Numbered from the stretch's first letter, positions 33,313-46,086 are shown. The stretch is 64,000 nucleotides of DNA from Pseudomonadota bacterium (GCA_023387335.1 JAEWIF010000048.1:62001-126000), one strand, 5' to 3'. The notes: a model not told the origin generated them from the letters alone. Made by a program: numbers and translations.

Positions 33313-34500
33313 TCAGCCCAGCTTGCAGCCCGCGCCGGAATCGGCCAGAGCCTTGGCGGCGACGCCGATCACCTTGTTGTCCTTGTTCTCCACGCGACGC
33401 AGGTAGATGTCCTGGATCGGGTTGTGCGACTTGCTCATCGTCCACTTGCCGCGCGGGCTGTCGATGGTCTGGGTCTCCAGCGCCTTGTACAGCGCCTGCT
33501 TGTTGCCGATGTCGCCCTTGACCGCGGCCATGCCCTGCGAGAGCAGCAGGCCGGTGTCGTAGCCCTGGACCGCGTACACGTCCGGCTGCAGCTTGAAGGT
33601 CGTGGCGAACGCCTTGCGGAACTGGTTGTTGCGCGGCGTGTCCAGCGAGTCCGCGTAGTGCATCGTGGTCATGATGCCTTCGGCGGCCGGGCCGGCGGCT
33701 TCGAGCACGCCCTCGGTCAGGAAGCCCGAGCCCCACAGCGGGATGCGGTCCTTCAGGCCCGCGGCCGCGTAGTCGCGGATGAACTTGGCCGCGCCGCCGC
33801 CGGCGAAGAAGCAGGCCACGGCGTCCGGCTTGAGCGAGGCGATCTCGGTGAGCAGCGCCTGGAACTCCACGTTGGGGAAGGGCAGGCCCAGTTCCTTGAC
33901 GATGGTGCCGCCGGCCTTGGTGTAGCTGTCCTTGAAGCCCTCGAAGGCCTCGTCGCCCGCGGCGTACTTCCAGGTGATCCAGACCGTGCGCTTCAAGCCC
34001 TTGTCCATCATGGGCTTGCCCAGCGCCAGCGTGGGCTGGCTGTTGGTGAACGAGGTGCGGAACACGTTGGGCGCGCAAAGGGCGCGGGTGGCGGCGTGCA
34101 CGCCGGCGTTGGGAATCAGGCTGAGCACGCCGGACTCGCGCGCCACGCGCTGGATGCCCATCTGCACGCCCGAGTGCACCGTGCCGATCAGCACGTCGAC
34201 CTTGTCGCGCTGGACCAGGCGCTGCGCGTTCTCCACGCCCTTGGACGGCTCGGACTCGTCGTCCACCTTGAACCACTCGATGTCGCGGCCGCCGAGCTTG
34301 CCGCCCTTCTCGTCGATGGCCATGCGCACGCCCTGCTCGATGTTCACGCCCAGCTGCGCGAAGGTGCCGGTGTACGGCAGCATGAAGCCGACGCGGACCT
34401 TGTTGGACTGGGCCCGCACGATCTGCGGCAGCAGCAGGCCGACGGAGGCGGCGCCGACGGCGGCGGCACCGCGGGTGAGGACGAGGCGGCGGGTGGTCAT
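33313..34500 (-). CDS. Periplasmic substrate-binding protein of the HAAT transporter
   Basis: A 395-residue receptor of the branched-chain/aromatic-acid type I fold. The leader MTTRRLVLTRGAAAVGAASV has a twin-arginine and a hydrophobic stretch, so it may be a Tat or Sec signal, ending near IVRAQ. Mature landmarks: VGFMLPYTGTFAQLGVNIEQ, KVDVLIGTVHSG and KPDAVACFFAGGGAAKFIRD. It follows benzoate-CoA ligase by 99 bp on the same strand and probably binds benzoate or a related aromatic acid. The ATG at 34498-34500 is preferred to an in-frame start 23 codons upstream because AAGGAGCC precedes it and the signal peptide starts there. Confidence 0.9.
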   Translation of the reverse strand: MTTRRLVLTRGAAAVGAASVGLLLPQIVRAQSNKVRVGFMLPYTGTFAQLGVNIEQGVRMAIDEKGGKLGGRDIEWFKVDDESEPSKGVENAQRLVQRDKVDVLIGTVHSGVQMGIQRVARESGVLSLIPNAGVHAATRALCAPNVFRTSFTNSQPTLALGKPMMDKGLKRTVWITWKYAAGDEAFEGFKDSYTKAGGTIVKELGLPFPNVEFQALLTEIASLKPDAVACFFAGGGAAKFIRDYAAAGLKDRIPLWGSGFLTEGVLEAAGPAAEGIMTTMHYADSLDTPRNNQFRKAFATTFKLQPDVYAVQGYDTGLLLSQGMAAVKGDIGNKQALYKALETQTIDSPRGKWTMSKSHNPIQDIYLRRVENKDNKVIGVAAKALADSGAGCKLG

Positions 34501-34599
34501 GGAAGGCTCCTTGTTCGTTCGTTTAGGCTTGAAGCATTTGTACCTGATGTTCCCGCCGCGTCGCCACATGAATAACCCGAAGGCGAGCGGCGTCCGCGC

Positions 34600-36177
<1,578 letters not shown>

Positions 36178-36202
36178 GGGGTCTCCTCGTTCTCTCTCGT
36201 CC

Positions 36203-36226
36203 GTCATCCCCGCGCGGGCGGGGCCC
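36203..36226 (-). repeat. REP-like palindromic unit
   Basis: GTCATCCCCGCG plus CGGGCGGGG, a variant of the unit at 10042-10070. It lies between the flavodoxin stop and the benzoate-CoA ligase start, close to the end of the flavodoxin gene. It could form a hairpin in the mRNA. Confidence 0.5.
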
Positions 36227-36229
36227 GCG

Positions 36230-36700
36230 TCAGGCCGCCGCTTCTTCGCCGGCCAGGGCCTGGGTCAGCCACTGGCGGCACCAGGCCGTGCCTTCTTCCT
36301 CGGGCATGGTGCCGGCGCTGGCGTCGTGGCACCACACCTCGCCGATGCGGCGCGCGCCCAGGCCTTGCAGGCGCTCGTCGAACTTCTTGCCGCCGAAGCA
36401 GAAGGTCTGCTGGTAGGTGCGATCGCCCAGCGCGATGACGCCGTAGCGCACGTCGCCCAGATAGGCGGGTTCGTTGTCCAGGGAGTCGTACAGGCCGCGC
36501 GCGTTGTCCGGCACGTCGCCCGAGCCGTAGGTGGAAGTGCAGATGAGATAAAGTGCATCTTCCTGGAAAACCGAGATGTCCAGGCCGTCCATCAGGACGA
36601 CCTCGATGTCGTCCACCAGGTCGGCGCAATCCATCTGGATGGCCTGCGCGACATAGTCGGCGGTGCTGGTCATGGTGCCGACGAGGATCTTGAGCTTCAT
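36230..36700 (-). CDS. MioC-like flavodoxin domain protein
   Basis: A 156-residue flavodoxin-fold protein, first gene of the minus-strand aromatic-acid operon and divergent from boxR. The FMN phosphate loop reads ILVGTMTSTADYVAQAIQ near residue 6, followed by CTSTYGSGDVPDNARGLYDS (isoalloxazine 50s loop) and VIALGDRTYQQTFCFGGKKFD (90s loop). It ends in a short acidic tail. It is larger than no-domain flavodoxins only at the C-terminus. AGGAAA precedes ATG 36700. It may carry electrons, possibly to the BoxB oxygenase, since boxA is missing here; this is inference. Confidence 0.85.
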   Translation of the reverse strand: MKLKILVGTMTSTADYVAQAIQMDCADLVDDIEVVLMDGLDISVFQEDALYLICTSTYGSGDVPDNARGLYDSLDNEPAYLGDVRYGVIALGDRTYQQTFCFGGKKFDERLQGLGARRIGEVWCHDASAGTMPEEEGTAWCRQWLTQALAGEEAAA

Positions 36701-36738
36701 ACGGTTTTCCTGGTTGGGCCCGACATGCACTAAACTGC

Positions 36739-36766
36739 TTGACATGTCGTTGGCCGGAAGTATACT
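36739..36766 (+). promoter_or_regulatory. Sigma-70 promoter of boxR-boxC-boxB
   Basis: TTGACA at 36739-36744 and TATACT at 36761-36766, separated by 16 bp, are close to the sigma-70 consensus. Transcription would start near 36773, about 20 bases before the boxR ATG. TGCA tetramers, the core of known BzdR/BoxR operators, occur at 36726-36729, 36766-36769 (touching the -10 box) and 36795-36798. Autorepression by BoxR, relieved by benzoyl-CoA, is therefore plausible. Confidence 0.75.
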
Positions 36767-36793
36767 GCAATCTTGACGCAGGTCAAATCGAAA

Positions 36794-37695
36794 ATGCAAG
36801 CCACTCCCGAACAGGACAACCGCACCACCACGCTGGCCGAGCTGGGCCCGCGCGTGCGGGCCTGGCGCGCCCGCCGCGGCATGACGCGCAAGCAGCTGGC
36901 CCGCGATTCGGGCCTGTCCGAGCGCTTCCTGGCCGATGTCGAGTCGGGCAGGGGCAACGTCTCCATCAACTCGCTGGAAGCCGCGGCCCGCGCGCTCAAC
37001 ATCAGCATCCTCGAGCTGCTGCAGGATGCGCCGCGTCCCGCCCTGGCTCGCCTGCACAACCTGCTGGGCCGCCTGGACGACGTGCAGCTCGACCAGGCCC
37101 ATGCGCTCCTGGCCGGAGCGTTCGGCCTGGCCGACGAGCGCGGCCGCGAGCGCCGCATCGCGCTGATCGGCCTGCGCGGCGCGGGCAAGTCCACGCTGGG
37201 CGCCCAGCTGGCGGCCGAGCGCGGCGTCGCCTTCGTCGAACTCGACCGCGAGATCGAGCGCGAGGCCGGCACCAGCATGAACGAGATCCTGCTGCTGCAC
37301 GGCCAGGCCGGCTACCGCCGCTACGAGCGCCGCGCGCTGCTGCGCATCGCCGAAGACTACGGCGCGGGCGTGGTGATGACCACCGGCGGCAGCATCGTGA
37401 GCGAACGCGAAACGTTCGACCTGCTGCAGAGCCACTTCTATTGCGTGTGGCTCAAGGCGAGCCCGGAAGAACACATGAGCCGCGTGGTGGCGCAGGGCGA
37501 CATGCGCCCCTTCGACACCACGCGCGGCGCGACCCACGAAGCGATGGAAGACCTCCGCCGCATCCTGGCCAGCCGCGAACCTCTCTACGCCCGGGCCGAT
37601 GCGGTGGTCGACACCGCCGCGCGCTCGGTGAAGCAATCGCTCAAGGACCTGGAACGCGCCGTTCCGGCCTCGAGCAAGGACAAGGAGACTGCCTG

Positions 37696-37696
<1 letters not shown>
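36794..37696 (+). CDS. boxR: Benzoyl-CoA-responsive regulator BoxR (BzdR family)
   Basis: A 300-residue repressor. Residues about 17-75 are an XRE-type helix-turn-helix (RGMTRKQLARDSGLSERFLA, then ESGRGNVSINSLEAAARAL). Residues about 120-290 are a shikimate-kinase-like domain with P-loop ALIGLRGAGKSTLGAQLA, which in BzdR/BoxR binds benzoyl-CoA instead of acting as a kinase. The ATG at 36794 is used; an in-frame TTG at 36773 coincides with the predicted transcription start and is rejected. The stop overlaps the boxC ATG by one base (TGATG), so regulator and enzymes are one operon. Confidence 0.95.
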
Positions 37697-39387
<1,691 letters not shown>

Positions 39388-39409
39388 AGCTGGATTCGAG
39401 GAACACACC

Positions 39410-40834
<1,425 letters not shown>

Positions 40835-40855
40835 GCGGGATTCGCTCGATGAAGG

Positions 40856-40882
40856 AACGCCGGCCATGCGCCGGCGTTTTTC
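40856..40882 (+). terminator. Rho-independent terminator of the box operon
   Basis: AACGCCGGC (40856-40864) pairs with GCCGGCGTT (40870-40878) around a five-base loop and runs into TTTTT. It begins 21 bp after the boxB stop, so the plus-strand operon ends with boxB. A twin of this stem ends the next gene. Confidence 0.9.
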
Positions 40883-41014
40883 ATTCATGCCTCAGCACGA
40901 GGCATCTCCTACCTCGGGTCGGACTCGCCCGACTGGGATGCTTTCCCATGTCCGACCGCCTCCAGCCCGGCCGCGGGCCATGCTGTCCCCGTGTCTTCAA
41001 GGAGGAACGAACAC

Positions 41015-41497
41015 ATGAGCAAACTTCTGAGTCTTCTGGTCGCTTCGCTGGTCGCGGGCGGCGCCATCGCGCAGACCGCCTCGACGGGCAGTTCGAGCAC
41101 CACTTCGGGGACCACGTCCGCCACCACCAGCGGCACCCTGGGCTCGAGCGGCGGCGCCATCGTGCAGCCGGGGTCGACCGCAGCCACCACGGGCACGAAC
41201 AGCGGCAACTCGCTCTCGGGCAACACGGGCGTCAACAGCTCGGCCGGGACCACGGGCACTCTGGGCGCGGGTGCCGACACGCACACCCACTCGGGCACGC
41301 GCACGCACACGGACCGCGACAAGGACCGGGACATGCACAAGCGCTCGGGCGACGATTCGCACAAGCGCAGGCACTCCAGGGCCGATTCGGACGACACCAG
41401 CCGCATGGGCAACCGCGGCGATTGCCCGCCGGGCCTGGACAAGAAGGACAACGGCTGCCTGCCTCCGGGACAGGCCAAGAAGCTGGACCCCAAGTAA
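41015..41497 (+). CDS. Exported Ser/Thr/Gly-rich protein with His/Asp-rich segment
   Basis: A 160-residue precursor. Residues 1-19 are a signal peptide (LLVASLVAGGAIAQ). Then comes a Ser/Thr/Gly-rich low-complexity part (20-88), a charged segment with HTHSGTRTHTDRDKDRDMHK and SHKRRHSRADSDD, and a C-terminal two-Cys motif CPPGLDKKDNGCLPPGQAKK. This last motif recurs at the ends of several small exported proteins in proteobacteria. AAGGAGG at 40999-41005 gives a strong ribosome site for ATG 41015. The His/Asp stretch could bind metal; no function is established. A terminator follows, so it is monocistronic. Confidence 0.75.
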   Translation: MSKLLSLLVASLVAGGAIAQTASTGSSSTTSGTTSATTSGTLGSSGGAIVQPGSTAATTGTNSGNSLSGNTGVNSSAGTTGTLGAGADTHTHSGTRTHTDRDKDRDMHKRSGDDSHKRRHSRADSDDTSRMGNRGDCPPGLDKKDNGCLPPGQAKKLDPK

Positions 41498-41518
41498 GGT
41501 CCTGAACCCCTCCAGGGG

Positions 41519-41543
41519 AACGCCGGCCGCGCGCCGGCGTTTT
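41519..41543 (+). terminator. Rho-independent terminator after the exported protein gene
   Basis: AACGCCGGC (41519-41527) pairs with GCCGGCGTT (41533-41541), followed by a short T run. The nine-base stem arms are identical to those of the terminator at 40856-40882. It lies between convergent genes and may serve both. Confidence 0.85.
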
Positions 41544-41556
41544 CATTGCGGCGCCG

Positions 41557-41949
41557 TCAATCCTCGCGGATCGCCGCACCATGCTCCTGCAGGAGCCCTC
41601 GCAGCAGCGAGCGATGGCAGCGGGCCTCGTTCTCGCAGTAGCAGCCCACCGAGAAATTGCTGTGGTGCGAGAGGGCCGCCAGGAGGTCCAGCGTGCGGGC
41701 CGGATCGGGCTTGGCCATCTCCGCGCGGTATTTGCGGGCGAAGGCCGCCCATTCCTTGTGGGTGGTGGCCGCCAGGGCCGACTGCACGTTCTCCGCGCTG
41801 GGCGCGAGGTTGGGGTACCAGACGTCGTACCAGTCGTCGGAGGCGAACCGGGACTTGGGCACCCCGCGCGGCGGCCTGCGCACCGTGCCGATGCGCAGGC
41901 CCTCGTCCTTCGCCCTCGCGGTGCCCAACCTCACGATCCGGATCGCCAT
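41557..41949 (-). CDS. DUF488 family protein
   Basis: A 130-residue cytoplasmic protein. IRIVRLGTARAKDEGLRIGT at the N-terminus, WYDVWYPNLAPS, and the C-terminal GCYCENEARCHRSLL are typical of DUF488. The C-rich end (C-x-C...C-H-R) is the most conserved part of the family. The biochemical role is unknown. ATG at 41947-41949; the start lies 46 bp from tRNA-Pro, which is transcribed in the other direction. Confidence 0.88.
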   Translation of the reverse strand: MAIRIVRLGTARAKDEGLRIGTVRRPPRGVPKSRFASDDWYDVWYPNLAPSAENVQSALAATTHKEWAAFARKYRAEMAKPDPARTLDLLAALSHHSNFSVGCYCENEARCHRSLLRGLLQEHGAAIRED

Positions 41950-41995
41950 CGGTCCCTCGCTTGACCGGCTGGGCCGGCCTTAGAATCCACGCGTT

Positions 41996-42072
<77 letters not shown>

Positions 42073-42075
42073 TCT

Positions 42076-42101
42076 AAGCCGTTGATTTTCAACGGCTTTT
42101 T
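42076..42101 (+). terminator. Terminator of tRNA-Pro
   Basis: AAGCCGTTGA (42076-42085) pairs with TCAACGGCTT (42089-42098) around a three-base loop and is followed by a T run to 42101. It starts four bases after the tRNA CCA end. Confidence 0.88.
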
Positions 42102-42190
42102 CATTTTCTGGCTTGCGGGGAATCTGGCGGTTTTCTAACGCAAGCCAGTTCTTCTAACGCGGTGGGCGCTGGCTCGGGCATGCCCGCAGA

Positions 42191-43141
42191 ATGCCGAGGA
42201 TGCGCAAGCCGAAAGAGCCGACGATCTCGATCAGCGTCTCCAACGTGGGGGAACTTGCTGCGATCCGCCTGGAGGAAGACGGCACCGTCTCCTTCTTTGG
42301 CCGCGACGGGCGCCCGCTCCAGCTAGACGAGATCAACCGTTCGGTGCACCACGCGAGGGATGGGAAAACGCCGAAGGTTCGGTCGCAGGTTCGTCATGCC
42401 GGATCGTCCGTTGGCTATGACGAACTCCGCAGCCTCTGCCGGTATCACGACGTCTTTGTGATCGACACCGCCTTCGTTTCGGGCAGAGAAACCGTGGCAG
42501 CGGCCTGTGCAGTCCGTCTCCGCTTCCAGAAGAATAAGCGCTCGGTGCTGGTCACCGCCGACGACCATTGCGTCTACTACCTCCTCAGAGGCTTTGTGGG
42601 GAATCCTGAGCGGGCCGCGCTGCTTGCGCTGACCTGCGACCAATCATTTGCCTCTGCAGCAAAGAGCAGGGCAGTAGTGAACGACTCCGACCTTGGCTTG
42701 CACGACGCGATCAATCAAAGAACGGAGCCTCTTTACCTAGACACTCCCATGCCCGCAGCCTTCACGCTCCTGTACGCCTCTGCAGATGCTGGCCAGGAAG
42801 TGCTGAACCGCGTGCTTCGCTTCTGTGACCAGCAGGCCCGCCACACGCTGAACTCCTTCTTCGCGGGCAACCTTCCAATCGTCCCGGATGGATTCGCGCC
42901 CGGGCCGCCCGGCTCTGGGCAGTTGACCGTGAGCAGGTTGGTGCAACGTCCGCTCGAGATACTGAACAACGAGGTCGATCTGCAGCCGCTACCCGATGGG
43001 GCGACCATGGAAGTGATCGCCGAAGACGACGAAGGTCGCAAGCACCACCTCGGCATCCTGAAATTACGAAAAGGCGTTCACACCCGCGTCTCGTTCGAGG
43101 GGCAATGGCCAGACGGAGGCATCGAAGAGGCCTCCAACTGA
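42191..43141 (+). CDS. Unknown protein of the tRNA-Pro islet
   Basis: A 316-residue soluble protein with clearly lower GC and more A/T-ending codons than its neighbours. I do not recognise the family. It has a basic start (MPRMRKPK), a first part with alternating strands (ISISVSNVGELAAIRLEEDG), then HDVFVIDTAFVSGRETVAAA and SVLVTADDHCVYYLLRG, later FTLLYASADAGQEVLNRVLR, and a beta-rich C-terminus ending GGIEEASN. The order of a strand with Asp followed by a turn and more strands recalls an RNase H-like fold, but this is weak. ATG 42191 is used; 42200 is possible, and neither has a good ribosome site. Its position after tRNA-Pro suggests transfer. Confidence 0.65.
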   Translation: MPRMRKPKEPTISISVSNVGELAAIRLEEDGTVSFFGRDGRPLQLDEINRSVHHARDGKTPKVRSQVRHAGSSVGYDELRSLCRYHDVFVIDTAFVSGRETVAAACAVRLRFQKNKRSVLVTADDHCVYYLLRGFVGNPERAALLALTCDQSFASAAKSRAVVNDSDLGLHDAINQRTEPLYLDTPMPAAFTLLYASADAGQEVLNRVLRFCDQQARHTLNSFFAGNLPIVPDGFAPGPPGSGQLTVSRLVQRPLEILNNEVDLQPLPDGATMEVIAEDDEGRKHHLGILKLRKGVHTRVSFEGQWPDGGIEEASN

Positions 43142-43174
43142 CCATGCCCGGCTCGCCCGAAACCCGCGCCGGTA

Positions 43175-43200
43175 GAAGGGTTCGAGCCTATCGCCGACCA
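43175..43200 (+). repeat. Possible decayed copy of the tRNA-Pro 3' end (att-like)
   Basis: The run GGGTTCGAGCCTATCGCCGA, followed by CCA, resembles the tRNA-Pro end (42047-42072): TTCGA, CCTATCGC and CGACCA are shared in order, with one changed base and about three missing bases. It lies 1.1 kb downstream in the same orientation, just after the odd-composition gene. This is what an old integration at a tRNA 3' end would leave, but chance similarity is possible. Confidence 0.4.
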
Positions 43201-43222
43201 CCCCTTCCCCTGGACACACCCC

Positions 43223-43837
43223 TTACCGGTGCACCGGCACCGGCATCGGCTTCAGCCCGCGCACGCCGCCATTGGCGCTGTACTGGGCCCAGGCGGTCAG
43301 CGTCACCATCATGAAGAAGCCGCCCATCACCAGCACGGGCCAGGCCGCCATGATCTCGGTCAGCGAGAACTTCCAGTTCAGCGGCCGACCCACGCCCAGC
43401 GCGGCGGCGTAGAACCACGACACGGCCGACACCGCGCCGACGAACACGGCCAGCATGCGGTTGCTGAACGTCAGCCGCATGATCGAGCCCGCCCGCTTCA
43501 TCGCCGGCAGCACCACGCGCTCCAGTGCCAGGCCATTGAGCGTCAGCAGCAGCACGACGGCGAACTTGGCCTGCAGCTTGGGATTGAAGAGCACGCCGGT
43601 GTCGGCCTTCCAGATGTCCATGGCGACGATGGCGACGCCGGTGATCCAGAGCGCGGCCAGCGCACGCACCAAGGTGTGGTGCAGGCCGGCCAGGTGGTCG
43701 GGCTCCACCGTGCCGCCTTCGCTTCGCAGCAGGCCCTTGACCAGCTGCAGGTCGCTCATGAACACGGTGCCGAGAGCGATACAGCAGGCGATCAAGTGCA
43801 GGTACACGATGCCCATCCGCAACAAGTCGAACTTCAT
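43223..43837 (-). CDS. Integral membrane protein of unknown function
   Basis: A 204-residue protein with five to six predicted helices (about residues 8-28, 56-75, 88-108, 122-146, 165-186). It begins MKFDLLRMGIVYLHLIACC and ends in a Pro/Val-rich tail (KPMPVPVHR). His14 and His54-His55 in or next to helices could be heme or metal ligands, as in small cytochrome-like membrane proteins, but no family motif confirms it. It is transcribed away from a 446-bp gene-free stretch that holds a TetR-like operator. Function unknown. Confidence 0.7.
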   Translation of the reverse strand: MKFDLLRMGIVYLHLIACCIALGTVFMSDLQLVKGLLRSEGGTVEPDHLAGLHHTLVRALAALWITGVAIVAMDIWKADTGVLFNPKLQAKFAVVLLLTLNGLALERVVLPAMKRAGSIMRLTFSNRMLAVFVGAVSAVSWFYAAALGVGRPLNWKFSLTEIMAAWPVLVMGGFFMMVTLTAWAQYSANGGVRGLKPMPVPVHR

Positions 43838-44283
43838 CCGTCTCTTCCTTTCATCCTTGGGTTGACAAGAGCCCCCGGGAGGGGTGCGAAACCGCTCTTC
43901 GGTTCGCTGGCTGGACTGTGGTGGTTGACTGTTCAGTCAGAAAGGCCGCTTTGAAACACGACGTTCGCTTACGAACCGCGTCCGCCACGGCTCAGCTGCA
44001 AGCACGCGGGATGTGCGGCGGATGTGAGCGGGTCCCCGCGCGTTACATGCCTTCGCAATCGGGTTCATCTTGGAGCACAACGGCTGAGCCTTTCTGGCTT
44101 GGCCGGCATGAAGGCTGCGTGCGCGGGCGCACCGATGCTGGCTCTCGGGCTGATGAGCACATCGCCCTCGCCGCGTCGGGATGGGCCCGTGCGCTGCCGA
44201 GCCCGTGTTGATGAGTGCAACCAATGGAAGCCGGATGCTAGGAGCCCGCTGCTGAGCATGGATGTTGCTGCAAGGTGTCGGCC
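43838..44283. other. Gene-free intergenic region
   Basis: A 446-bp stretch between a minus-strand membrane protein gene and the plus-strand patatin gene. Short open frames exist but look like chance ones: no ribosome site, no family pattern, mixed composition. The one distinct element is the palindrome at 43926-43939. Promoters of the two divergent genes must lie here. Confidence 0.6.
43926..43939. promoter_or_regulatory. TetR-type operator-like palindrome
   Basis: TGACTG-TT-CAGTCA is a perfect 6+6 inverted repeat with a 2-base centre. Extended by one base, TTGACT overlaps a possible -35 box for the plus strand. Palindromes of this kind are common operators of TetR-family repressors. No tetR gene is in the window, so the regulator would act from elsewhere. 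It lies 88 bp upstream of the membrane protein gene and 344 bp upstream of the patatin gene. Confidence 0.5.
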
Positions 44284-45417
44284 ATGACGACCACGACGAT
44301 CAACCTGGCTCTGCAGGGCGGCGGTTCGCACGGAGCCTTCACCTGGGGCGTGCTCGATGCCCTGCTGGAGGACGGGCGCCTCGCCTTCGAAGGCATCAGC
44401 GGCGCCAGCGCGGGCGCGATGAACGCCGTCGCGCTGGCCAGCGGCTGGGCCACGGCCAGGCGCGCCAAGCGCGACCCGCGCGAATCGGCGCGCGAATGCC
44501 TCTCGAATTTCTGGGACGAGGTGGTCACGCTGGGCGCGGCCGGCTCGGTGCACCGCAAGCTCTTCGCCAGCCTGTGGGCGGGACCGCTGGGCGGGTGGGG
44601 CTTCCTGTCGCCGCAGCCGGTGTCGCCCTACCAGTTCAACCCGCTCGACCTGAACCCGCTGCGCACGGTGCTCGAGCGGCGCATCGACTTCGAGGCGATC
44701 CGCCGCGACCCATCGCACCGCGTGTACGTCAGCGCCACGCAGGTGAGCACCGGCCGCGCGGCCATCTTCCAGGGCCGCGCGCTCACCGCCGACGCGGTGA
44801 TGGCCTCGGCCTGCCTGCCGCAGCTGTTCCAGGCCTCGGTGATCGATGGCGAGGCCTACTGGGACGGCGGCTTCTCGGCCAACCCCGCGCTCACGCCGCT
44901 GGTGACGCATTCGCAAAGCCGCGACGCGCTGATCGTGCAGATCAACCCGCTGACGCGGCCGGACATCCCCAAGTCCAACACCGAGATCCTGGACCGCATG
45001 ACCGAGCTCGCGTTCAACGCCAGCCTGCTCACCCAGGTGCGGCTGGCGCATGCGTTCAACCGCCTCGTCGAAAGCGGCGCGCCGCTGGCCGACGGCCGCG
45101 GCCCGATGCGCCTGCACCGCGTGGAAGGCTGGCGTGCGCTGCAGGACCTGTCGCCTTCGAGCCGGACCACCGCCGACCCGGCGCTGATCCAGCGCCTGTT
45201 CCACGCGGGCCGCGAGGCGGCCGCGGCCTGGCTGGACAAGCGCTTCGGCGCCATCGGCGTGCGCAGCACCATCGACGTGGAGAAGGAATACGGCGACGCC
45301 ACCTGGCTGAAGGTGGCGCCGCCGCGGCCGCCCCCCGTGCGCCGGCTGACGGGCGCTTCGTCGGTGCGGCGGCGCGTGCCGCCGGCGGGCCTGCACAAGC
45401 GCCATCGCCGCCGCTAG
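44284..45417 (+). CDS. Patatin-like phospholipase
   Basis: A 377-residue lipid acyl hydrolase. The oxyanion-hole motif ALQGGGSHGAF (residues about 9-19), the nucleophile elbow GASAG (Ser42) and the catalytic Asp in YWDGGFSANPAL form a complete Ser-Asp dyad. There is no signal peptide, so it is cytoplasmic or injected by unknown means. The C-terminus is basic and disordered (RRLTGASSVRRRVPPAGL onward). ATG 44284 is used. The ECF sigma gene follows 43 bp later; a shared transcript is possible. Confidence 0.9.
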   Translation: MTTTTINLALQGGGSHGAFTWGVLDALLEDGRLAFEGISGASAGAMNAVALASGWATARRAKRDPRESARECLSNFWDEVVTLGAAGSVHRKLFASLWAGPLGGWGFLSPQPVSPYQFNPLDLNPLRTVLERRIDFEAIRRDPSHRVYVSATQVSTGRAAIFQGRALTADAVMASACLPQLFQASVIDGEAYWDGGFSANPALTPLVTHSQSRDALIVQINPLTRPDIPKSNTEILDRMTELAFNASLLTQVRLAHAFNRLVESGAPLADGRGPMRLHRVEGWRALQDLSPSSRTTADPALIQRLFHAGREAAAAWLDKRFGAIGVRSTIDVEKEYGDATWLKVAPPRPPPVRRLTGASSVRRRVPPAGLHKRHRRR

Positions 45418-45460
45418 CGAGCGGGTCCGCAAGGGCGGAAAGTCCTTGAGGGGGCTTCCT

Positions 45461-46069
45461 ATGCTTTTCCGCATGAGCCCGCCCCCGACCTTGCAGGAGC
45501 TGCTGGCCGCCACCGCGCGCGGCGACCACGACGCCTTCGCGCAGGTGCACGAACGCACGCATGCGCACCTGTACGGCGTCGCCTTGCGCATCCTGGGCCG
45601 GCACGCCTGCGCGGAGGACGCGCTGCAGGAAGCCTTCGTCAGCATCTGGCGCAAGGCGGGCACGTACCGGCCGAACGTGGGCGGGCAAGACATCCAGCCC
45701 ATGACCTGGCTGATCGCCATCGTGCGCAACAAGGCGCTGGACTCGCTGCGCAGCCGGGCCCGTCGCGCCGAGACCGAGCTCGATGAGGAAGCGCACGATG
45801 ACCACGGTGCCGCCGACGGCACGAGCGCGCTCGAACTGCTCGGCACCGCCACCGAGGCACTGCGCCTTCGCGCCTGCCTCGGCGGCCTCGACGGCACGCA
45901 CCGCCAGAGCCTGGCGCTGGCCTACTGGCAGGGCCTCACGCACACCGAAGTCGCGAGCCGGATGGGCGCTCCGCTCGGCTCGGTGAAATCCTGGATCCGC
46001 CGCGGCCTGGACAAGCTCCGCGACGGCCTGCAGGCGCAGGACATCGAACGCGGTCAGCCGCCGGGGTGA
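45461..46069 (+). CDS. ECF-type RNA polymerase sigma factor
   Basis: A 202-residue sigma-70 family protein. Region 2 includes YGVALRILGRHACAEDALQE and AFVSIWRKAGTYRPN, and region 4 includes QSLALAYWQGLTHTEVASRM and GSVKSWIRRGLDKLRDGL. This resembles the RpoE/SigK-like ECF group. ATG 45461 is chosen because GAGGGGG lies 6 bases upstream; ATG 45473 is an alternative. ECF genes of this kind are normally followed by an anti-sigma gene, but here tRNA-Arg follows after 17 bp. Regulation is therefore not evident from context. Confidence 0.9.
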   Translation: MLFRMSPPPTLQELLAATARGDHDAFAQVHERTHAHLYGVALRILGRHACAEDALQEAFVSIWRKAGTYRPNVGGQDIQPMTWLIAIVRNKALDSLRSRARRAETELDEEAHDDHGAADGTSALELLGTATEALRLRACLGGLDGTHRQSLALAYWQGLTHTEVASRMGAPLGSVKSWIRRGLDKLRDGLQAQDIERGQPPG

Positions 46070-46086
46070 GACAATTGCCGCCTTCA

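Noticed and set aside
36773..36793. TTG start for boxR, seven codons upstream of the chosen ATG
   Set aside because: It coincides with the predicted transcription start of the TTGACA/TATACT promoter, so it would lack a leader and ribosome site.
43918..44211. 97-codon open frame in the gene-free region before the patatin gene
   Set aside because: No ribosome site, no family pattern, and composition unlike coding sequence around it; it also covers the palindromic operator-like site.
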